Shown: piece after piece, positions 37,561 to 48,646 of the stretch
Layout: each line of letters begins with the position of its first letter
How positions within the stretch are numbered: position 1 is the first letter of the stretch
Assembly: GCA_007922305.1 (NCBI GenBank)
Contig: ML677374.1
Span: forward strand, 7,053,619-7,117,618
Length of the DNA stretch: 64,000 nucleotides
Reading direction: 5' to 3'
Source: Dermatemys mawii
Taxonomy: Eukaryota > Chordata > Testudines > Dermatemydidae
Translations under genes and position numbers: made by a program
Notes under the pieces: model-generated
Seen by the model: only the letters and a program-made list of their open reading frames with translations
Told to the model about the DNA's origin: nothing
Databases searched by the model: none

Positions 37561-40500
37561 TGTGATATTTTCAGGTCCCCGGGGCTTCTGGGCTCTTCAG
37601 CCTGCCATGTGCGTTGCCAGTGAGTCAGGTGAGGGCCAGCAGGAAACCCAATGGGTTTTCAATGGCATGTAGGGTTCTGTCAGAGCTTCATCAGAATCAA
37701 ACTTTCCCCACAAAACATTTCAGTGTCAAGAAATCAGCAAACTACAACCAAACAATCGTTTAGTTAACATTTTTCTGACCAAATCTAGTGCTCATGAGGC
37801 TTTGGTAAGAGAAACCAACTCTCCTGATCTAGCTGGTAGACAACACTGTCTTCAAGGCCCCGCTGCATTGTCTCGCAGTTAATCTACTGAGGGTCTTTCA
37901 AATCTAGTGATGCCAAAGCACATTTAACAGAGCCATTTTGAAATACTGTAAATTGTGGCCTGAGGGAAGGTCTGCCCTTTCAGTGACTATGAGATGACTC
38001 TGCTGAGTTTATGTTTTGTTTTATTTGCTTTGGCATAAAAGTAGTATCGTGCAAGATTTGATGGTAACATCTTGTGAGAGCTGATCATTCAAAAACTGAG
38101 TCTGCACTGTCTTTACTAGTGTAGTATGCATGCTCAGATTTGTTTTATGAATGGGCCTATCACAACATGCCTGTGTGCACAGATATCTTCTACTTAGTAC
38201 ATTTCAACCCAAAGGGTTTTATAGCCAGACTATGCACAGATCACTTCACCCATTACTAAAATGTCACTACCTCTGGGATGGAGTGTGTCAGCACTGCTAG
38301 GGAGAAAGAGAAATATAGAAGGATTTATTGTGATGGGACTTAACCCCCATCACCTGCAAGGCTAGCGAATGCACCTAGTTAATCATACTCTGAACCTGGG
38401 GAGGTGAATAGCTAATTGGTCCCTGGCCATAATAGGTAGATTGAATGAGCTCAGTCGACATACCCACAATCTCTCTCTCTCTCTTATCCATCCCCACCCT
38501 CCCAGAAGGTAGGTCTTTCTGGCTGACAGAAATCCAGAGCTAGTGTGGGGGTTTAACAGGAGGATAAAGAGGGAAGCATGTTATAAGGGCAAGGTAGGCT
38601 CCTGCAGATGAAGCTCTGAGAGAGGGATTTTGCAAGTAGAAAGAGAAGACCTCAGTTGCCTACGGGGGCAGAATAATGATTCAGATTTGTGTGGCCTTGT
38701 TCAGGATATCCCACGAGGGATCTGAAGTCTGTGACTTGGCCACAGGTCTGAGCCACAGAAGGTCTGGAGCCAGAGGGAAACAGCCAGCAGGAGGCACTAG
38801 AACTGAAGATACTAATGACACTACACCTGGATAGGAGGGGGTGTTCCAAGGGTGAGTGTGCCTCACCATATGTTGATATCAAAAGTGGGATTGAGAGGAT
38901 CCCTTTCTGAGGAAAGGGGAATAGACCAACTACCTTAAAGCTGAGTGGCAGATAGACAGACTAAGGCTTTTCCCCCCACTCTGGGGAACACGGAGGATGT
39001 AGCCTACATGTAGCAAAATTCCAGTCAGACATGATCAAGTTTGAAGCTCATTAGAAAAAAAAAACAACAATAAAAGCACCTATGTCACAGGGTAGGCTAG
39101 TCCTTTAAGGGAACTGGTCTCAGCTTCACCAATGTCTAGTTATCCGGACCCAGGTGAACGATTTGGGATTGGGCCACTGGAATCCCCTAGTATGTAGGAG
39201 GCTGTTCATTGGAGGGATTATCCTATAGGAGGCAGCTTGTTCTGTGACTGATGAGAAAAAGGGTCCCACAGAGTCAGAAAGAACCAGCAAAGGGTCTCTC
39301 CACACAAGCCAGATGAAAAGAGCTGCAGCTTGCTCCAGCCAGTGAATGGCAAAAGCAGAAGCCTGAAGAGGAAGAGGCTTAAGGAAACTCCAGGCTGGTT
39401 TAAGTTGATGTTTGAGTGTGATGTTGTAATAACCCAGTGTTACTGGTCTCCCATGGGAGGCTAGGCGCCATTATTGGGAATTCCAAAGAAGGGAGAACTA
39501 GTGAAAGGGTCTGATGCCAGATTGCATGACCCTTTTACAACCTAATACACATGCTAACTTATCACTACAACCTACACGCACATCATTAATACCTGGATGT
39601 AACAGCAGCTGTGCATAGCCCTCAAAAAGTCACAGATTTAAGTTGACATAAGTAGACATTCACTCAAATGGCCACTTCAGTGCTCATAAGGCCATTCTTG
39701 TCAATAATATACTCTAACAGCATGCAAGGAGCTGCTACAGCTGATCAGATCAATACATATCCCTTAAATATGTAATGCCTCTTTGGATTTAAAAGTCCTT
39801 GAGGGATTTCATTTTAATTAGAGGGATACTTAAGGTGGCCATACCCAACATTTAATCTGCCCTAAAAATATAAATTTTAAAAAATTAATTCCAATGATGC
39901 AGACTCCCCCACACTAAGAAGGCTGCAGCATTGTTCAGATCCTAGTCTTTGCCGACACCAAACCCAAGGCCTGCCCTGACTGAAGTCAAGAGGGAGGTTG
40001 TTCCAATGCAACCGAGAGCAGAATTCAAGCTGTATTTATTTCCTTGACATCTCTTACGCTGGCCAGAACAAATGTATACTGATCAGCATGTGTCTAATAC
40101 TCACCACCCTTTTAACTTGGCTTGATCTCTTGCTGAAGGCATGCCAGTATGAAAAGTGAAGCATGCATTCTCTAGGCAAAACAGACAAAGACTTGACTGA
40201 AATTCTTCACTCATCTCCCATGTAAATACAGAGCAGCTGTTCAGCTGATACTGGAAAACTGGCTGTATTCTGTTTTTATTGTTGGTGATATAGCTGAGAC
40301 TAACACTCAGAATAAAATGGGATCTGTTCAAAGCAGCTGAATGAGAGTTACCTGACACTGGACCTAATCCTGTAGACACACACATCTGGATGAAATTCAC
40401 CCCTGTACAGAGCACCAGCATAACAACAGCTATCAACATAAGGCATAAATGGGCCTTAACTGGTGCATGGATGTTGTGCTAGCCCTCTGCACAGCTGAAT

Positions 40501-42246
40501 TTTGTTCCCATCAGTATCTTCACTCATGTGAGAAGTCCAACCAAAGTTTAGAGCCATCTTGAAATTGTGCTGACCTGGCCCACTCTTAGGGTAAATATAT
40601 GGCTTGCACAAACACGGTTTTTGTATTGACTTCCACACCCTTTCAACAAGATGCCACAGTGCACATAAACTAGGGTTAAATCTGCAATTGGCTGTATCCC
40701 TCTAATGCCACAATCTGTGCCTCAGTGACAACGAGAGATGTGTCAGACATTCACACGCTACAGCAGAGAGTCCAATGCAAACATTCAGGTAGAAAGCACC
40801 AGACAAACAAATGGATTTCAAGCCATTGCAATGCTGCTTTATTGGCTGTATGTTGCTTATCCAGGGGCAATCCAGTATGCATCTGCCCTCCTAAGACTAT
40901 TTCCTTGTCCTCCTAAGACTATTTTGCTTGCTGTGAAATGAATACCTTACACCTCCTCCCCATATTTCAGTGATTAAATAATAACTCTCAGACTGAAGAA
41001 AGTGGCTGGACTTTGCCTAGTAATTCACACCTGAGTGGGTTGTTAGGCAAGAGACTGAAGATCGAGTGCCATTTAAGGCATCCAGGCATGAATTATTACA
41101 CAGTCACTGAAGCTCTGAAATGTTTCATTGCATGCCGGAGACCGAGTGAGAGGAAATATATTGCACAGCCGGCTATGATCTCGATGGCAGTACACCTACC
41201 TCAAGGGGGTCAGACAACATCATGTAAGCCAGGAGCATAGCTCAAAGGATTGTGATCTCATCAGATGATGGTGTCACTTTGCAGGTGGTGCTGCTTTCTA
41301 TACTGGAAGGAAATTGTAAGTCTGTATAACAAGTAACACATGTTTTATTAAAATCAGGCATCAAATGTTAGTTTTAGCTCCTGCCTATTTCTTTCTTTAG
41401 TTTTTACAAAAGTTGGTTTTGTTTAAAGAAAAATACTGGATTGATTAAAAAAGCAAATTCTGGTTTTAGGATATTTCTGGATCTACAGTGATTCCCTATA
41501 TTTAAAGTGCTAGAGTTGGTAATCACTCTAGAACTGGGATGGACTTTGTAAATGGGCTGACGATATTATGGACTCCGCTTTCAAAACATAGTGTATAGAT
41601 GATTGTGGCTGTGAAATTCTAGTGCAGTATGAATAGGAGGAGTACAAGGGTTGGGGCAGGGATGAACTTGGCTGTTAATGATTCATTTTCCTTCTCTGGA
41701 AAAGCTTATCTTTTTTTTATACTGCTCGCCAGCTTCATACATAACGATTTTGTATCCCATGAACTGAGAATGTGCAATTTTGCTAGAAAAATTAAAAGAT
41801 AAGGAACAGGGAATAAAACAGCCTGCAAAGAAACATACCAAACACAGGGCAAGGAAACTAGTAAAGCACAGAAATACTTCACTTAATATCGCTATATCAC
41901 TTAACACTCTGAACGAGTCTATTCACAGTCATGATTTCTAAATGTGGGCCCATTATTTTAAATCTCATGGCAAATCAAAGCTATGCAGTGAGACTAAGGT
42001 TTTCATATCCCCTAGTCTAGGGACACCACACTACCCTAAAGCATACCATATAAGCTGCTCTCCAAGCCAGTTCATATGGGCAAATTTAAAATGCTCTCTC
42101 TTGACTTTACTTTTCTCCCTTGCTGATTCAATTTTAGGGTGTTCAACAACTATTAAAGCTTACTTAGCATTTTGTCCTTGCTCACTTCTTTCATATGCAC
42201 CTCTTTGTCAGGATGCCATCATTTTCTCTGAGTTTAATTATAATTA
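37561..42246. other. Intergenic, no gene seen
   Basis: 4.7 kb without a recognisable exon. A (TC)n microsatellite is at 38469-38483 and an A-tract at 39055-39065. The stretch 38330-39420 reads like unclassified repetitive DNA, but I could not find ends or coding remnants. A 15-bp direct repeat (cctcctaagactatt) is at 40889-40903 and 40909-40923. Frames here show no domains. Confidence 0.4.
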
Positions 42247-42254
42247 ATTTAGAG

Positions 42255-42581
42255 CAGCCGTGTCCAATATGTTCGCCGCTAGCCATATGTGGCTAATAGG
42301 CTATTGAATTGTGGCTAATGTATGAGCGTGAGCTAATGCATGGGCATATCAAATTTCAGGGTTATGGTACAAGAAAAAGAATGCTAAGTACTACTAACAC
42401 AAAATTACTTCAGTGTGATATTTATTTATTTTTTGTAATATCTACTTATGTTTGATATTAATAAAAATCATTTGAAATGTCATTTGTAGTATGTTTTTTA
42501 ATCCTTTTTTATAATGTGGTGAATAAGAAAAATTCAGAACCACAAGTTTGGCTAGCATCGAATTTCTACTGGACACCGCTG
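42255..42581. mobile_element. 327-bp hAT MITE with perfect 8-bp duplication
   Basis: It starts CAGCCGTGTCCAATATG and ends TACTGGACACCGCTG; the complement of the right end is CAGCGGTGTCCAGTA, so the termini are inverted repeats. GCTAGCC/GGCTAGC words sit inside both ends. The flanks are identical octamers ATTTAGAG (42247-42254 and 42582-42589), the hAT signature. The interior is AT-rich and has no transposase frame. Confidence 0.9.
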
Positions 42582-42589
42582 ATTTAGAG

Positions 42590-43857
42590 GGAGATGTGAT
42601 ATTGGGAAGAGAACCCAGGCTAGGTTAGCATCCCCAGCTAGGGTTCTGTTAATGAAGTGAGCTAAAGGAGCAGCTCCAGCAAAGCTTAGAGCCCACAGTT
42701 AGACCTCAGGAGTAAATTACCCACAATTCCCTGGCAAATCCATATGAAGGCTGCTTAGCAGGACATATGCTGCACATCCTAAGGTACTGGAATAAATCAA
42801 AAGATAAAAAGCCAACTAAAGAAAATAAAAGTATCAGAGGAAAGGGAAACACAGCAAAAATAAAGGGGAAAGGTAGAGCAAATCAAACCATACACAATCA
42901 AACAACGTGTACCTGCAAATTGTTCCCTACAAAAGACCCAGGGTACAGTACATTCCGACAAGTGCCAGAATTAAACATTAATCTAAATTAAAAATTGCAA
43001 CTAATACATGTTTCTGAGTGTACTCTTCTATCCAGAAAGTGAAAACAGTAACATAGGCCCTGCTCTACCCTGTAACTTAATTGAGCAGAGAGGCCAGGCA
43101 GGGAATGCAGGAGGGGGAAGTAAGAGCATCGTCCCTTTTCTCATTCAATCCCCCGAAAGCCCTTCTTCTGAAGCTTTGCAGAGATTTGGGAAGCAGGTAT
43201 GGGCAAAGCAGCTATCTATGGTATTTCCCCTTCCCTAGTCTTCAGATGCCTGCACCCACTTCCCCAGACAAGTCAAGTCCAGGGTGCCTACCGGAGAAAA
43301 GGCAGCCCAGAGCAACAAGAGGGAGGGACAGCCCCTGCATAGAACTAGGAATTCTCCACGTTTTTTTCACGTCATTCTGTGATCCCTGAACCCCTCCACC
43401 GTGAAAGAACAGTTAACAGTGTTATTTGGTCACTTTTCTGGCTAATCTGTCTCTCCAATATGAGATGGTTGTTGTTTTTTTTACTAAATAAGTGAATCAA
43501 ATATACAAATTTTACTTTTAATTTATTTATACCTTAATACCACAAAGAAAGAGCTTCTGTTGTATTTTCATTAACATTTGCATTCATTTTCTCTTTGTAA
43601 ATGTCAGGTTCTTGGAACATACCAGTCTCAGATTCAAAGTGAAAAACAAATGAAAACAGGCTGTTACAATATTTAACATCAGGAGGTGGGGAGCTATGCA
43701 GAGTGGGAAGAAAGAGATTGCAGAACTGTTCATGAATTATAAATATTTTCATGGAAATAAAATTCAATGAAAACAAATATTTTTAAAATGTAAAACTTTT
43801 CCTTCCTAAGTTCAACCCTCTTCTCATCCCTCCCCAGAACACAACATTCTGCTAGTG
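42590..43857. other. Intergenic, no gene seen
   Basis: No exon. A lysine-rich 74-aa frame at 42767-42991 reflects an A-rich stretch. No bounded element found. Confidence 0.5.
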
Positions 43858-43983
43858 CAGTGGTTTTCAACCTTTTTTCATTTATGGACCCCAAAAACAT
43901 TGTGAATGGTGGTGCAGGCACCTTTTTGAAATCTTAGTCTACAGAACCCCAGGTGTCCGCAGACCACAGGTAGAAAACTACCA
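43858..43983. mobile_element. 126-bp hAT-like MITE
   Basis: It starts CAGTGGTTTTCAACC; the right end GGTAGAAAACTACCA is an imperfect inverted copy. Flanking octamers tgctagtg (43850-43857) and agctagtg (43984-43991) agree at 7 of 8 positions. Confidence 0.75.
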
Positions 43984-43991
43984 AGCTAGTG

Positions 43992-46736
43992 CATGGAAGC
44001 TAGAGAAAGACAGTGAAATCGACCAGTCAGCTTTCACTATCATGCCCATGAAATGCAAAACATAAACAGTATGAATTGTGAAAAATAAGTTTGACTTTTG
44101 TTTTTAAAAAAAGTATTTGTAATATAAAGATACATTTTAAAATATTATTTTACTTTAATGGTACAACTAGTTACAGAAAAAAAAAACTACAAATTATTGT
44201 TTTCAGAACTTTAACGTGTACTTTTGCAGAGCGTATAATCCTTCTTGCAGTTCTCTCTTTAACTTGAGAAGTCTAGATACTGACTTAAAAATTGAATGAT
44301 GTCACATGCTTACTAGGAATGAAATCAGAAACCATCCAGTATTAAATAAGAGAAGCAGTCTCGCTTATACATTGAGCCAGCTGTGTTTATAAATTCTGCA
44401 AGGAACAGTGCTGAGACATCACAACAAAATAGAAAGCTTCAATTAGCATTGCCACCCATTTTGCATATAGTGCATACTCCCCTGAATGAATCTTCCAGTC
44501 CCAAATCTCAAAAAAATTATTTTCAAAATCTTTTGAGCCTCTTTGTTTTTTAATTATGATCCTGCCTCTCCTTTGTGGCTTTTATTCCTAATTTAAGGGG
44601 TGTGAATTTCCTACTTATGTTTGGAAAACCGATCAAGTATTGCTGTACTTGATGAGGTTACAGCCCCAGTCTGACATAGCCAAAAATTGAAATGTATGTT
44701 CCTTAATATCCCTAGTGGATTCAGGCATGAGGGAATAAAGAGAATAACATAACTAGCAGTGTGATTCAATGCACAAATGTAAGGAATATTGATCCAATAC
44801 ATCATAATTGGAAATGGTTTTGTACTGTTCAGAGATGTATTTCAGATAAGGCAAAAAACAAAACACAAAATGTTCAAGGTGCTGACCCCTTGTAGTTATT
44901 AGAGCCAAGAAAATATCAAGTTTCCTCTGCAAAAACATCCATTTAAATTATGTAAGGAATTCACTTCTATTTGTCTGTCTCAGGTACACACAGAGTTCCA
45001 GTGCACTAAATTTAGACCTCTAAAGCATTGTCCACAGAGGACATCAGTGAATTTGGCACTCTCCTTCTTTTAGGAAGCTTTTCTTGATTATTCTTTATAC
45101 CTGTAGTTGCTCTTTTGCATGTGCTTTCAGCAAACATTTGAGCAATCAAGCTGCATGTTAGTTATGTTTGAATATTGTTTGTTGTATTAGATGACCGTGA
45201 CAAGGGAACCTAGAGCATGTGTATATGAATTTTTTAAACTTCCATACAAATCTAAATAAATAAAATTAGTTTTACTAGAAGAATGTTTCTGGAAAGTGAT
45301 GTTAACCTTCCATGCACAAATTCTCATTTACCCTCCCCAACTCCTAAGAGATAATATTGTAAAATAAAGCCTTGTACCTACATCCATCTCCATCAACATA
45401 ATTTGTATCCCTCTATGTTCTCTCAAATCCAAGATTTACTATTGGGTCCCATCTCTCTCTCCAGTTTCAAACTGGAGGCTGCCCTTTGTCAAGCAAACCT
45501 GGCCTAGGCAGAAAGCTAGCTGTCAAGCTCCTTTTCAACCCATCAACTACGTTATTCCTTTGGAGAACACCACTGCCATCTTCACTTTCTTTGCATATGC
45601 CAGACATTTCAGCGTGGAAGAATAATAGATTTCACTAACACTCATACCAACATTGCTATGAAAAACAACTCATCTCTACGCTCAAATATGGAAGACATTA
45701 AGTATGATGCCAACCATCAGCTATGTTAGCCTTCCGATATATTTCAGAGCCACAAGGGAATTGAGATCCCAGTGTCCCTTCTTCAAAGTTGCTACCATGC
45801 TGTGCTACCAAATTAGTGACCATGTTCTATTACAAGTTTCCTTCAATTATTGAGATTTATTAAATGTCTTAAGATATAAAATGAATATTGAGTTACGCTT
45901 TCTCTCTCCAAATATATCCATTCCCAGTGCCACTTTGTATATTTACAGAGTAGCAGACAGAACCATTTTCACAGATTTATACATTCCCATTGAACCAATA
46001 TAGGCAAAACTTTTATTCTGAAACATTTCACATCAATCAGTGATTATCCATTAAAGGCAAGCCATGTTCAAAAATTAAACAATAAACTTTTACATTTCTA
46101 TACAGAAGCAAATTAGTAATAAAGATGAGATGGTGCAAATCATGACCAGGGGAAGAAAAAAAAAAGAGTGGCTTAAAATTGAGTGCTGTGTAAAATGTCA
46201 CATAAGTATCATTTCATGCTCCCAGCACATCTTCAATGTATTTCATTGTTACTGCTGAATTGCCAAAAGAATCCAATTTCTACAGAAGTAGCAAAATCAG
46301 GACCACAGTTATGGAGGGGCACATGTGATGGCATATATCACGTTGGTAGATGCGCAGGTGAACAAGCCCCTGATAGTTTGGCTGATGTAGTTACATCCTA
46401 TGATGGTGTCCTTTGAATAGATATGCAGACAGAGTTGTCAACACGGTTTGTTGCAGGGATGGGCTCCTGGGTTAGTGCAAGCATAGGAATGCACTAGCAT
46501 AATATGGCTACATAATTTGTTTTTCAGTAATTGACAAGCTAAATCTTTAACAGCATTAAGATATCTTAATATTAAACCCCATGACTGAGTTTATGTATTG
46601 GAATCTAAGCGGAGAAGAGCAACCTAGAACTAAGTAAGAAAGATACATCATTTTTCCCCACTGTGATCTAACCAATGTGTAATGAACATCAAGTGCTTAC
46701 ACTGGGACGGAGGATGATTATGTAATATGTAAATTA
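43992..46736. other. Intergenic, AT-rich, no gene seen
   Basis: No exon or bounded transposon recognised in 2.7 kb. An A-tract is at 46156-46165. The frame at 46183-46416 has no domain. Confidence 0.45.
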
Positions 46737-46996
46737 GAAATGGCAAGACAAATTACAAGCACTGGAAAGAGTATAAAAGATTGTTACAATGAGGGAGATA
46801 AATTATTCCCATTAACCTTGGAGGAGAGAACAAAAAGCAATGGGTTTAAATTGCAGCAATGGCAGTTAAGTTGGACATAAAAACTTCCTGTCAGGGTGGT
46901 TAAACACTGGAATAAATTGCCTAAGGAGGTGTGGAATCTCCATCATAGGAGATTTTTAAGAGCAGGTTAGACAAACACTTGTCAGAGATGGTCTAG
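46737..46996 (+). mobile_element. CR1 LINE 3' fragment, plus strand, tail lost
   Basis: aatggcaagacaaattacaa, ttcccattaaccttggagga, then cactggaataaattgcctaa, aggtgtggaatctccatcat and cttgtcagagatggtctaga are CR1 3' sequence. It stops before the octamer tail, where a hAT-like fragment begins. Confidence 0.85.
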
Positions 46997-46997
46997 A

Positions 46998-47235
46998 TCA
47001 GAAATTCTGAACTGGGGTTTAGAGCCCCCTTGGGGGTCACAATCAGATTTCAGGCAGTCCGCCAAAATAAACCAGAGAGCAGGGCTGGTGTTAGACTCTC
47101 AAGAAAGCTGAAGCCCTAGTCCCACCATGTGAGGCTAAAGCAGAAGTCCAAGTAGCTTTGCTTCGTGGGGATCCCTGTGGCTTGGGCCCCCGGGCCATTG
47201 CCCTGCTTGCTATCCCCTAACACCAGGTTAAAAAT
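46998..47235. mobile_element. hAT-like MITE fragment
   Basis: cagaaattctgaactggggt and gggggtcacaatcagatttc match the left end of a common reptile hAT-type MITE that starts caggggttct. The right terminus is not recognisable. It interrupts the CR1 copy ending at 46996. Confidence 0.55.
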
Positions 47236-47239
47236 ACAT

Positions 47240-47555
47240 CACTGACCAACTTAAGTTTTGCCAGAACAAGTGGCAGCATACATAGCACTATGTCCAAGGG
47301 AGAGCTCCTTGCCAGCATAGCTCCTGCCACTCATTGATGTGGTTTTATGATGTCGACAGGAGAGCTCTCTCCCATCAGCATAGAACGACTACACAAGCAA
47401 TCTTACAGCGGCACTAGGAAAAGTCCTCTTTTAGCCACCGCAGGCCTGGGGCTGTCACACGCCCAGCTCAGGTAGAGAAGAGAGGTACAGCCCACCACGT
47501 GAGTGTATAGTGAGTGCCACTGTAAACGCACTAGTGTAGACACAGCCTCAGTATG
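47240..47555. mobile_element. hAT-like MITE upstream of SRSF1
   Basis: The right end reads gtgtagacacagcctcag, the terminal word of the same class as 3969-4246, and ggagagctc words recur inside (47300-47375). The left end near 47241 is diverged. It lies directly beside the SRSF1 CpG island. Confidence 0.5.
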
Positions 47556-47890
47556 TACTGACCGGGGCAATGGCTAGCCCAGCTTGAAAAGTCGCTGGCC
47601 CACTGGGGCAGCTGAACTTCCCTCTCATATGCCCAGGGCCGGGCCCACCTCGCCCTGCCCAGAGACCTCTCTACTGCTGGAGCAAAGAAGTGACTCCAGC
47701 AAGCGCTGCCGCTGACTGGGCTCCAGATCTGCTGCCCCCTTCTCCGGGGCTGCCCACAAAGCCAAAGCAGCAGCCACCCGCCCGCCTGGCGCCCCGCGCA
47801 CACCACAGGAGAAGCCCGCAGGGCCTCAGGCCCACGCCCCAGCCCAGCGCGCGCCTGAGGCCTACCCCACCCGACAGGCCTAACCCCACT

Positions 47891-47903
47891 GCATTGTGGG
47901 ATG
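47891..47903 (+). promoter_or_regulatory. Motif GCATTGTGGGATG, SRSF1 side
   Basis: Identical 13-mer to the one in the DYNLL2 promoter, also on the sense strand of its gene. A diverged second copy follows 56 bp downstream (47947-47962). Confidence 0.4.
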
Positions 47904-48193
47904 TAACGCCTCTCCTTGGCGCCAAGCACCCCCGCTCCCCACGCGGTGCATGGTGGGACATGCCCCTCCTCTCTACCCGAGCCGGATCTTCTTCGCGTGG
48001 ACTCCTCACCGGATGTGTGACGGCCCCAGGCCTGCAGCGACTGAAGGGAACTTTTTCGAGGGACGTGAACGTTGATTCCTAAGTTATCAGATTCATGACG
48101 CGGTGTGGTTTCTCGGGGCCGAGGACTGCGCTGCGGGAATGAGCGGGGCCGCCAAACCGAGGATGCTAAGGGGAGGACTCCTTTTCTTCAGCG

Positions 48194-48203
48194 GCGCATG
48201 CGC
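48194..48203 (+). promoter_or_regulatory. SRSF1: NRF1 site, SRSF1 promoter
   Basis: The exact palindrome GCGCATGCGC, consensus for NRF1, lies about 110-120 bp upstream of the inferred start. Confidence 0.65.
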
Positions 48204-48315
48204 GCTGGAAGTGGTGCTGTCTACCATTCAAGCCGAGAGTTGGAGGGGGTCAGCGCTGCGTGAGGCGCGCGCCAGAATCCTTCCGCCTGCGGGGCCGCGC
48301 GGGGGGAAGCGGCAG

Positions 48316-48326
48316 TCGCCATTTTG
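48316..48326 (+). promoter_or_regulatory. SRSF1: YY1-type initiator region, SRSF1
   Basis: tcgccattttg matches the YY1 core CCAT in the context often found at or just downstream of TATA-less start sites. Its position suits a 5' UTR of about 140 bases. Confidence 0.45.
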
Positions 48327-48452
48327 AAGCGGTTGCAGGGAGTCGGCGCGTGTAGCTGCTCCTGAGTGTCCGGCCCGTCCCCACCGCTTGACTTACCCCG
48401 TTCACTCTCCCAGCTTCGGCTCATCACCGCCGCAGCCATTGCTGACCCTGCC

Positions 48453-48646
48453 ATGTCCGGAGGGGGCGTGATCCGCGGCCCAGCCGGGAACAACGACTGC
48501 CGCATCTACGTGGGGAACCTGCCGCCCGACATCCGCACCAAGGACATCGAGGACGTGTTCTACAAGTACGGGGCCATCCGCGACATCGACCTCAAGAACC
48601 GCCGCGGCGGGCCGCCCTTCGCCTTCGTGGAGTTCGAGGACCCCAG
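48453..48646 (+). CDS. SRSF1: SRSF1 coding exon 1
   Basis: It starts at ATG 48453 and ends ...GACCCCAG before GTGAGG. It holds the N-terminus and most of RRM1 (residues 1-64, with two bases of the codon for Arg65). Confidence 0.97.

Noticed and set aside
38330..39420. Possible LTR or endogenous retrovirus region
   Set aside because: The wording feels repetitive, but I found no matching LTR pair, primer-binding site, polypurine tract or coding remnant.
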